Part shown: piece after piece, positions 45,029-52,491 of the stretch
How the letters are laid out: each line of letters starts with the position of its first letter
How positions within the stretch are numbered: position 1 is the stretch's first letter
DNA from: an uncultured Lachnospiraceae bacterium
GTDB lineage: Bacteria; Bacillota; Clostridia; Lachnospirales; Lachnospiraceae
Reading direction: 5' to 3'
DNA length: 64,000 bases
Assembly (NCBI GenBank): GCA_910577115.1
Contig: CAJTMC010000011.1
Coordinates: forward strand, 33,115 to 97,114
Notes under the pieces: model-generated
What the model saw: the letters and a program-made list of their open reading frames with translations, nothing else
Told to the model about the DNA's origin: nothing
Databases searched by the model: none
Program-made: the position numbers and the translations under genes

Positions 45029-46432
45029 TTAAAACCGAAAATACAAAAACGGATTAAACGAACCGTCAATCAGATAAGCGGTACAAAGCAGCAGCAGCGC
45101 AACCGCAAAAACACATTCCAAAAATCCGACCGCCACAACACCCGTCCGCTTTTGCGAAACCTTATCGCAAAAAACGCTCCACAGCTTTCTTGGCAGCGGC
45201 GTCGCCCCAATCACGCCGATTACCAGTATTCCAATCCTGTTTTGAAACAAATACCCGCTGACTGTCTTGTCAATCCCTTCCGCCGCAGGCACACGCCATA
45301 GCCCTGCTATATCCTGCCATGCTCCGCTAAGCTGCGTATTGTGAAACAGCAAAAAAGTCACTAAAATCACAAAAACCATATAGACATGTCCGATAGTGTC
45401 CGTCCAAAAATTTTGCTGCTTCACCAAATTTTTGAGCGCCTTTTCCGCCACAAGCAGCACAGCAAAGCTAAGCCCCCAAAGCACAAAATTCCACTCCGCG
45501 CCATGCCACAGCCCCGTAAACATCCACACAATAAGGACATTAAAAAACCACCGCAGCGTCCCTTTTCTGTTCCCGCCAAGCGGAATATAAACATAATCCC
45601 GAAACCAGCCGCCAAGCGTCATATGCCACCGCCGCCAAAATTCGCTGACGCTCTTTGCAATAAACGGATAGTTAAAATTCTCAGGAAACGAAAATCCAAG
45701 CATTCTGCCAAGTCCGATTGCCATATCGGAATACCCCGAAAAATCAAAATACAATTGCAGGCAGACTGCCGCCGCATAAGCCCACGACAGCAAAATCCCG
45801 CGCTGTGTATGCGGCAAAACTGACACTTCTGTTACAAATTCGCCAAGCACATTCGCAATCAGAACCTTCTTGGCAAGTCCCACAAGAAACCGCACCGCAC
45901 CCTGCTCAAAACTGACACACATGTCATTTTTATCCCCAACACTGCCATTTGTACCGCCCGTCCCGTCAATCACCGCCGCAACGTCCTCATACCGTACTAT
46001 CGGCCCCGCCACAAGCTGCGGAAAAAGCGTCACATACGTTGCAAGCCCAAGCAGGCTCTTTTGCAGCTTCACACGCCCCCTGCGCACATCAATGCAATAG
46101 CTCACAATCTGAAACGTATAAAACGAAATTCCGATTGGCAGCGTTGGACGAAACTTAAAATAAAAAAGCAGCACAAAAGGAAAAAGGACAGACAAAGCAT
46201 AGAACACTCTGCCTGCCAAACGCTCCCCCAAGCGCTGCATCCATATCGTCAACGCATATGCCGCCAGTATCTCCGCCAGCATCAAAACCACATACACAGG
46301 CTCTCCCCATGCATAAAACAAAACGGACATCACAAACAGCACAAAATTTCTCGCCTTTTTGGGCACAATATAATAGAAAAAAACTGTAAGCGGTAAAAAG
46401 AAATATAAAAACGTAATGCTTGAAAAAAGCAT
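45029..46432 (-). CDS. MBOAT family O-acyltransferase (AlgI/PatA-like)
   Basis: The 467-residue protein has about ten membrane segments and the AlgI-type pattern LFPQLVAGPIVRYEDV, YFDFSGYSDMAIGLGRMLGF, SEFWRRWHMTLGGWFRDYVYIPLGGNR and the catalytic-His region FTGLWHGAEWNFVLWG. It carries acyl groups across the membrane for transfer to a surface polymer, with the downstream DHHW protein. GGAGG precedes the ATG. A DUF4358 lipoprotein lies 19 nt upstream. Confidence 0.95.
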   Translation of the reverse strand: MLFSSITFLYFFLPLTVFFYYIVPKKARNFVLFVMSVLFYAWGEPVYVVLMLAEILAAYALTIWMQRLGERLAGRVFYALSVLFPFVLLFYFKFRPTLPIGISFYTFQIVSYCIDVRRGRVKLQKSLLGLATYVTLFPQLVAGPIVRYEDVAAVIDGTGGTNGSVGDKNDMCVSFEQGAVRFLVGLAKKVLIANVLGEFVTEVSVLPHTQRGILLSWAYAAAVCLQLYFDFSGYSDMAIGLGRMLGFSFPENFNYPFIAKSVSEFWRRWHMTLGGWFRDYVYIPLGGNRKGTLRWFFNVLIVWMFTGLWHGAEWNFVLWGLSFAVLLVAEKALKNLVKQQNFWTDTIGHVYMVFVILVTFLLFHNTQLSGAWQDIAGLWRVPAAEGIDKTVSGYLFQNRIGILVIGVIGATPLPRKLWSVFCDKVSQKRTGVVAVGFLECVFAVALLLLCTAYLIDGSFNPFLYFRF

Positions 46433-46451
46433 ATGAATCCTCCACGCTTTT

Positions 46452-47042
46452 CTACATCGGATTGATTTTTTCCGTCATTTCGGACACATTCAAACCGCGT
46501 GCCTGCGCCGCCGCTGCCGCGTTTTTATAAACCTCGTCCGCCGTATCCGAAGAGCTCATCACAAAAAAGATATCATCTCCAAACAGCGCACCGACCTGTT
46601 TCTCCGCCGACACGCAAACCCATTTTGCAGGATTAATATTGTCCATGAGATTCTGCAAAATTTCTTTTGCATCCCCCTCGTCATTTGTACGGATGTATAC
46701 GGCGCTGTATGCCGTAGAGCTCATCATCGACTCCGACAGATAAATCCCCGCGATACCCGTCATATCCGTCAGTCCCGTATGGTACTCCAGCATGTCGGCG
46801 TCATTTAAATCCAACTCCGTTGTCTGTATCTCATAAGGGAGCAGATCTTGTGCCACTCCCTCATATACCTCGTCAAAAAATGCAGACACTTCGTCAACGC
46901 TCTCAAGATGTACCATTCCCGAAGGATCTAATGTCTCATCCCCTGTCACTTCGTCGGAATTTCTGTCACTTTTTGCCCCACAGCCTGTCAGCATGCTAAA
47001 AGACAACACTGCCGCCAGACATAAAACTGCAAATCTTTTCAT
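46452..47042 (-). CDS. DUF4358 family lipoprotein
   Basis: The 196-residue protein has a lipoprotein signal with lipobox MLTGC (Cys near residue 20) and a ~140-residue domain typical of DUF4358: the segment YLSESMMSSTAYSAVYIRTND, DEGDAKEILQNLMDNI, and GDDIFFVMSSSDTADEVY. Such lipoproteins often accompany MBOAT and DHHW genes in Clostridia, suggesting an accessory role in surface acylation. Start at 47042 follows AAGGAG by 12 nt. Confidence 0.75.
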   Translation of the reverse strand: MKRFAVLCLAAVLSFSMLTGCGAKSDRNSDEVTGDETLDPSGMVHLESVDEVSAFFDEVYEGVAQDLLPYEIQTTELDLNDADMLEYHTGLTDMTGIAGIYLSESMMSSTAYSAVYIRTNDEGDAKEILQNLMDNINPAKWVCVSAEKQVGALFGDDIFFVMSSSDTADEVYKNAAAAAQARGLNVSEMTEKINPM

Positions 47043-47116
47043 AATAGCAAAATACTCCTTTCTACTTTTATGCATTAATAGCCTAACCAATCTTATCACA
47101 GTTTATGCGTTATCCG

Positions 47117-47779
47117 TTATCGTTTTCTTCGGTCAAGCTTGTTGGAAATAAACATACCAATGGTCTGAAAAATCTGAACAAGCACAATTAGTAAAATAAC
47201 CGTCACAATCATAATGTCCGCCTGATAACGGTGATACCCGTAGCGGATTGCAATGTCGCCAAGTCCGCCGCCGCCGACCGTTCCCGCCATCGCCGAATAT
47301 CCCAAAATCGTTCCGATTGCAATGGTCGCGCCCACCAAAATCGAAGTGCGCGCCTCCACCAGCAGCACGCGGAAAATAATCGTAAAATTGCCTGCACCCA
47401 TAGACTGCGCCGCCTCAATCACGCCGCCGTCCACTTCCCGAAGCGACGACTCCACCATGCGCCCGATAAACGGCGTTGCTGCCACCACAAGCGGCACAAT
47501 CGTCGCCGTCGAACCGTAGCTCTTTCCGACAATCATTCTCGTAAACGGAATGAGCACAATCAGCAAAATCAAAAACGGAACACTTCTTACAATGTTGGCA
47601 ATAAAGTCAAGGATTTTGTAAATTACCGCGTTTGGCCGGATACCGTCCTTGTCCGTCACACGAAGCGCCACACCAAGCGGAAGTCCGAATACATATCCGA
47701 AAAAAGTTGACACAAGTGTCATATATAACGTCTCGCCGATACCTGCAATAATCATGTCAATGACTGCCTTATCCCACAT
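47117..47779 (-). CDS. metI: Methionine ABC transporter permease
   Basis: The 220-residue permease has five to six membrane segments and the MetI-type docking loop GGVIEAAQSMGAGNFTIIFRVLL. It overlaps the metN end by 11 nt. No metQ substrate-binding lipoprotein follows; the next gene is the DUF4358 lipoprotein, which is not MetQ-like. A remote MetQ is likely. Confidence 0.93.
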   Translation of the reverse strand: MWDKAVIDMIIAGIGETLYMTLVSTFFGYVFGLPLGVALRVTDKDGIRPNAVIYKILDFIANIVRSVPFLILLIVLIPFTRMIVGKSYGSTATIVPLVVAATPFIGRMVESSLREVDGGVIEAAQSMGAGNFTIIFRVLLVEARTSILVGATIAIGTILGYSAMAGTVGGGGLGDIAIRYGYHRYQADIMIVTVILLIVLVQIFQTIGMFISNKLDRRKR

Positions 47780-48782
47780 AGCCCGTCACCTCCTCAACCG
47801 CCAGATTTCTCTCTCTTAAATAACCGCGCATTTCTTCCGCCACAGCCCTGTCCTCGGGAAGTCCCAAAATCATTTCGCCGTGCGCGATACCGCTTACATT
47901 TTTCGTGTCCGCCTTCAAAATATTGACGGGCATGCCAAATTTTAGAACCATATTGGCAATGACCGGCTCATAAGACGAATTTTCGGAAAAGACAATTCGG
48001 ACGCAGTTCTTTGTCTCAAGACTCTCCACCAGCTCATAATTCTCGCCATGATTGCGCAGCACCAGCTCCTTTGCCTCGTCGGACTGCGGATGGCTGAATA
48101 CGTCAATCACATTTCCATGCTCTACAAGCTCTCCGTTTCCGATAATGCCCACGCGCGTACAAATCTCGCGCACTACCGCCATCTCATGCGTGATAATCAC
48201 AATGGTAATGCCGTATTTCTGATTGATTTCCTTTAAAAGGGCAAGGATTGACTTTGTCGTCTGCGGATCAAGCGCGCTCGTCGCCTCGTCGCAGAGCAAT
48301 ATCTTAGGATTGGTAGCAAGCGCACGCGCAATCGCCACACGCTGCTTTTGTCCGCCCGAAAGCTGAATCGGATACGCCTTCGCCTTTTCGGTCAGCCCCA
48401 CAATCTCCAACAGCTCATTGGCGCGCGCACGCGCCTTGTCCTTTGGCATTCCCGCAATCTTTAGCGGAAAACAGATATTGTCCGTCACGTTTTTTTGCAT
48501 TAGCAGATTGAAATGCTGAAAAATCATGCCGATGCCGCGCCGCTCCTCTTTGAGCTCCTTTTCGGAAAGCTTTGACAAATCCTTTCCGTCCACCATAACG
48601 GTTCCCTCTGTCGGTCTCTCCAAAAAGTTAAGCGTTCTGACAAGCGTACTCTTTCCTGCCCCGCTCATTCCGATAATACCGAAAATATCTCCCTTTTCAA
48701 TGGTCAAACTCACGTTCTTTAACGCCTGTACGGTTCCGTCCTTTGTATTGTATCTCTTTGATACGTTCTTTAAACTAATCAC
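47769..48782 (-). CDS. metN: Methionine ABC transporter ATP-binding protein
   Basis: The 337-residue ATPase has Walker A GMSGAGKST, the Q-loop region MIFQHFNLL, signature LSGGQKQRVAIARALA, Walker B ILLCDEATSALD and a C-terminal NIL (ACT-like) domain that binds methionine for feedback inhibition. GTG 48782 is the start, 6 nt after GGAGGA. It follows the hybrid kinase by 47 nt. No SAM or T-box riboswitch is visible before it. Confidence 0.93.
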   Translation of the reverse strand: MISLKNVSKRYNTKDGTVQALKNVSLTIEKGDIFGIIGMSGAGKSTLVRTLNFLERPTEGTVMVDGKDLSKLSEKELKEERRGIGMIFQHFNLLMQKNVTDNICFPLKIAGMPKDKARARANELLEIVGLTEKAKAYPIQLSGGQKQRVAIARALATNPKILLCDEATSALDPQTTKSILALLKEINQKYGITIVIITHEMAVVREICTRVGIIGNGELVEHGNVIDVFSHPQSDEAKELVLRNHGENYELVESLETKNCVRIVFSENSSYEPVIANMVLKFGMPVNILKADTKNVSGIAHGEMILGLPEDRAVAEEMRGYLRERNLAVEEVTGYVG

Positions 48783-48829
48783 ATTTTCTCCTCCACGCCT
48801 GTACAAAATGATTATCGATTTTCTCTATA

Positions 48830-51139
48830 TTATATAGATGTTTCCATATCCTGACAACCCTTTTCACCCAAAAATCTGATTAGGATGCGCCGCAGGTCTT
48901 CTATTGCAATCGGCTTCGAAAGGAAATCGTCAAAGCCCGCCTCAAGCATTTCCTCCTTCACACCGGTCACTGCATTCGCGGTCAGAAGCACCACCGGAAT
49001 CTTTGCAATCGCACCATCAAGCGCCCTGATTTTCTTCATGGTCTCCAGTCCGTCCATTTCGGGCATCATGTAATCCATAAAGATAATATCCGGCGCCTCG
49101 CCGTTTTCCAAAAGCTCCAGACAGTTCATGCCGGATTCCGCTGTCTGCGTCGTCATTCCCATAAGCTCCATAATGCCCGACGCCACGTCCAAATTCAGGT
49201 CGTTATCGTCCACAATCAAGACATGCCCGCTGTTAATCTCCGTTTCCTCAGACGCTTCCTGCGCCGCCTGTACCGCGCCGCCGCTCTCTGCTCCTGCGTC
49301 GTCCGCATTGCTGCTCTCACCGTCTGTATCCTTGTCCCTGTCATACACCCTGTCATCATTTGGCGCCTGCTGCTCTGTACTTTGCGCGGAAACGTCCTCT
49401 GTCTGTTCCTCATGCGTATCACAGTCCAAATCCTGCCAAATATCAACGACAAACCGCGTGCCCTTTCCGATCTCGCTCTCATAAGAAACCGTACCGTCCA
49501 TCATATCCACAAAGCTTTTTACAATGGAAAGTCCCAGTCCCGAGCCTTGCACATGATAATTATTTTTCCTGTCAACCCGCTCAAATTTCGCAAACGCCGT
49601 CTCACTCTCCGACTCGCTCATTCCGACGCCCGTATCCTCAACCTCAATGCAGATTAACGCCCTTTGATCAACAATCTCTTTCAGATGTACCCGCAGAATA
49701 ACGCTGCCCTGCGGCGTATACTTAATGCTGTTTGTGACAAGATTTAAAATAATCTCCTGAACCTTTACCTTGTCGTCACAAAACCGAACCGGAAGCGCAC
49801 TGTCAATCTGTACCAAAAAAGCAAGCCCCGCATATCCTGCCGGTATCTCCACCATATGCCGGATATCGTCAATCAGCTCGTTGAATCGGTAGCTTACCTT
49901 GACCAGCTTCATTTTCCCACTCTCTATTTTTGTTATATCAATCAGCTCGTTGATGATATGCAGCAAAATATCCGACGACTTTTTGATTTTACGCAGATAC
50001 CCGTTCACAATCTGCATATCACGATTTTTCAGCGCAAGCTCTGCGTATCCCACAATGGAATTCATCGGCGTGCGGATTTCGTGTGAAATATTTGCAAGGA
50101 AGTCCGTCTTTGCCTGACTGGCATTTTCCGCTTCCTCCTTTAGTCGGATCATTTCACTCGTGTACCCGTCAATAAACGTCATGTCAAAAATCCAAACCAC
50201 GTAGCCCTGTATCTCATTACTGTCCGCGCTCTGCATCAGGTTCGACAGGCGAAACTCATAATGCCTGCCGTCAATCTCGTACACATGTTCTCTCACTTTG
50301 GCAAACTGTTCCAAATCAAAACTGCCGTTCGTCTCCATAATGCGCTTAATCAGCGTCTCGGCCGCCTGATTTTGGTATAATATCGTGCTCTTTGTATTAT
50401 CCACGACTGCAATGCCATGCTGCGTGTCCTCGATAATCCGCTCCTGCGCAAGCTCCAGTGTATCCAGAAGCCCGTAGCGGCGCACAGCAAACAAAAAACA
50501 AACCTCTGTCATGGTAATCGCAAACGTGGCAGGATCAAAGTAGACCGGACTTAACAGCAGAAAAGCAACTACCATTACCACCGGAATCGCCACCGCCATG
50601 AAGACTGCCATCATTCGAAGCTTTGCAACACGCTCGCTGCGCGTCAGCTCGCGGATTGCGATAATCAGATATATTCCCGAGCCGATGAACAAAAGCGCCA
50701 TCCACAGATAATAAAACAGGCCATGCTCCAAAAGCATTGCCGCTCTGCCGTTTGGAAGGATTTCATAATCAATTACAGTATAAAACAGGCTGTGCCGCTC
50801 ACATGTCATCACTGCCGCAAGCGCTGCCGTATTGGCGATTCCCAAAAACGGCACCAGTCCTTTTGGGAGCTTTACGCTGCCATAGCTGCTCACAAAAACG
50901 AGTGCCGACGTCACGATATAGCACTTTCCGACATACGCCACCTTAACGGCTGTCAATGCCGCCTCCGGAGTGGTTGCAAAGACCTCCATGACATTTCCGA
51001 ACGTTGTCGCAAGTCCCCACATGCATGTTATCAGCAGCTTTTGCTGAATGTGCGAGGGCTTTGCCCTGATTACGCTAACGCAGCACAGCAGGCTGATTAA
51101 CATGCCGGCGGCTTCAAATACTCTGTAAAATATTTCCAT
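48830..51139 (-). CDS. Hybrid sensor histidine kinase with 7TM input domain
   Basis: The 769-residue protein has seven N-terminal hydrophobic segments (residues ~1-230), matching the 7TM input domain group of histidine kinases. A PAS-like domain (DTQHGIAVVDNTKSTILY) follows, then HisKA with the H-box FLANISHEIRTPMNSIVGY, HATPase_c (VQEILNLVTNSIKYTP; GSGLGLSIVKSF), an acidic linker and a C-terminal receiver domain (VLIVDDNDLN; DIIFMDYMMPEMDG). No separate regulator is adjacent. It lies 6 nt after the glycosyltransferase, so the two are co-expressed. Confidence 0.93.
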   Translation of the reverse strand: MEIFYRVFEAAGMLISLLCCVSVIRAKPSHIQQKLLITCMWGLATTFGNVMEVFATTPEAALTAVKVAYVGKCYIVTSALVFVSSYGSVKLPKGLVPFLGIANTAALAAVMTCERHSLFYTVIDYEILPNGRAAMLLEHGLFYYLWMALLFIGSGIYLIIAIRELTRSERVAKLRMMAVFMAVAIPVVMVVAFLLLSPVYFDPATFAITMTEVCFLFAVRRYGLLDTLELAQERIIEDTQHGIAVVDNTKSTILYQNQAAETLIKRIMETNGSFDLEQFAKVREHVYEIDGRHYEFRLSNLMQSADSNEIQGYVVWIFDMTFIDGYTSEMIRLKEEAENASQAKTDFLANISHEIRTPMNSIVGYAELALKNRDMQIVNGYLRKIKKSSDILLHIINELIDITKIESGKMKLVKVSYRFNELIDDIRHMVEIPAGYAGLAFLVQIDSALPVRFCDDKVKVQEIILNLVTNSIKYTPQGSVILRVHLKEIVDQRALICIEVEDTGVGMSESESETAFAKFERVDRKNNYHVQGSGLGLSIVKSFVDMMDGTVSYESEIGKGTRFVVDIWQDLDCDTHEEQTEDVSAQSTEQQAPNDDRVYDRDKDTDGESSNADDAGAESGGAVQAAQEASEETEINSGHVLIVDDNDLNLDVASGIMELMGMTTQTAESGMNCLELLENGEAPDIIFMDYMMPEMDGLETMKKIRALDGAIAKIPVVLLTANAVTGVKEEMLEAGFDDFLSKPIAIEDLRRILIRFLGEKGCQDMETSI

Positions 51140-51145
51140 ACTCTG

Positions 51146-52309
51146 TTATCCCTTTTGATAAATTTTAATCTGTTCAAAGGCAATCTGTGCCGTCTCCGCG
51201 TCCGGTGCATACAATCTGATTGCCGCCTGCAGCGCAATATCGGAAGACTGCATGAGAACCTCCTTATCATAACTGCACGCTTCAATCGTCTGCACATACT
51301 CCGCTTTTGGTGTGTTTTTCGTCGTGCAGCTCTTTGCGGCATTTTTTACGTACTCTGCCGCCACTTTATTTAACTGCCTGAAATACTGCATAACCGCGCC
51401 ATACGCATTGATGCGGTCAAGAAAGCAGCTTCCGTACTCCGCCAATTCAAGGTTTGCGGTAGAAACTGCCTGTAAACACAGCTTACACTCCCCTGTAATG
51501 TCAGATGCCTCCATAATCACGTCAGGACGTTTTTTCAGATACTGCATAAAATATTCCTTCGCGCCTGCCGCATCCCTTTTTTGAAAAAAACGCTGCATCT
51601 GTACCGTAATCTCGTTTGTTTCCTTCTTTTCCCCGATAATCGCCACCCGGCATTCATAAGCTGACAGTCCCTTTGCGGTCACCCACACATAGAGCAGAAA
51701 CTCGGAGATAAAACCAAAGACACGCTTATGGTAATCGTCCGCAAACGTCAGGTCAATGCGCTTTTGCAGTTCGAAGAAAATGTCAAAAAGCCATGCACAG
51801 TATTCATCATATAGCTCTTTTTTTGCAACCATCATATTCCCGAAATACGTCTTGTTTTGATTTACTAAACTGACATATGTGTCATAAAATTCCGGATAAC
51901 GCTCTTTAATAATATTCCCTGCTTCGTCAAGCGTATTGACATTGTGGTGCGCCCCAAATCCGTAGCGGTATGAGTTAGGGAGTTCTAACTGCTTTGTCGT
52001 GATAATATCATATCTGCTTAAAATATCCTCATATTCCTTCTCCGTAAACGCATAGCCGCTCTCATCCGTCAAAAAGCGTCTGTAATGGCATACGCCGACA
52101 TAATCTGCCTCGTGATAGTTCTTCCATACCCAGTAGACGCCCGAGAGCTCTGCATAATAGCAGTTTAAGTCCGAGATGTTATCTCCCGTATCGTCCCCCA
52201 TATAACCAAAATCTTTTTTCGCCCCCGCGTGTCCTACATGCAGCGGTATGTACATTGGATCGTTTGGAACATCAAATTCCTTGTGTGTCATTGCAAAAAT
52301 CTTTACCAT
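51146..52309 (-). CDS. DUF4422 glycosyltransferase-like protein
   Basis: The 387-residue protein opens with KIFAMTHKEFDVPNDPMYIPLHVGHA and has ISDLNCYYAELSGVYWVWKN, YVGVCHYRRFL, all typical of DUF4422 proteins encoded in polysaccharide loci. The C-terminal ~150 residues are a helical extension rich in Ala, beyond the usual domain. GGGGGG precedes ATG 52309. It is the first gene of the run with the kinase and methionine transporter; no other capsule genes flank it. Confidence 0.85.
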   Translation of the reverse strand: MVKIFAMTHKEFDVPNDPMYIPLHVGHAGAKKDFGYMGDDTGDNISDLNCYYAELSGVYWVWKNYHEADYVGVCHYRRFLTDESGYAFTEKEYEDILSRYDIITTKQLELPNSYRYGFGAHHNVNTLDEAGNIIKERYPEFYDTYVSLVNQNKTYFGNMMVAKKELYDEYCAWLFDIFFELQKRIDLTFADDYHKRVFGFISEFLLYVWVTAKGLSAYECRVAIIGEKKETNEITVQMQRFFQKRDAAGAKEYFMQYLKKRPDVIMEASDITGECKLCLQAVSTANLELAEYGSCFLDRINAYGAVMQYFRQLNKVAAEYVKNAAKSCTTKNTPKAEYVQTIEACSYDKEVLMQSSDIALQAAIRLYAPDAETAQIAFEQIKIYQKG

Positions 52310-52373
52310 CAATACCCCCCATTCCTACATAATCTGCAAGCTTGGTACAAACTCGCCTTGTGAAAAATAAAAT

Positions 52374-52475
52374 CCCCCTTATATATAGAATACAACTTTT
52401 TGCTCTATACATAAAGGGGGAAGCATGAAAATCTTCGATTTTCATGCGACAAGTTTGGGCATAAGCCCAAACTTG
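52374..52475. repeat. Three consecutive hairpins downstream of fdhA
   Basis: GCATGAAAATC-TTC-GATTTTCATGC (52423-52447) and CAAGTTTGGGC-ATAA-GCCCAAACTTG (52450-52475) are perfect 11-bp stems. A longer imperfect stem with CCCCCTT/AAGGGGG arms (52374-52420) follows on the minus strand and ends in an AT-rich, T-heavy stretch. The last could be the fdhA terminator; the others may protect or process the mRNA. Confidence 0.8.
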
Positions 52476-52491
52476 CAATATTTTGAAAAAA

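Noticed and set aside
46155..46445. 96-codon minus-strand frame over the MBOAT start
   Set aside because: It overlaps the MBOAT coding sequence in another frame; the MBOAT start has the real RBS.
48783..48829. SAM riboswitch upstream of metN
   Set aside because: Only 47 nt separate metN from the kinase gene, too short for an aptamer, and no conserved core is visible.
49223..49657. 144-codon plus-strand frame inside the kinase gene
   Set aside because: Antisense shadow of the acidic linker, without domain or RBS.
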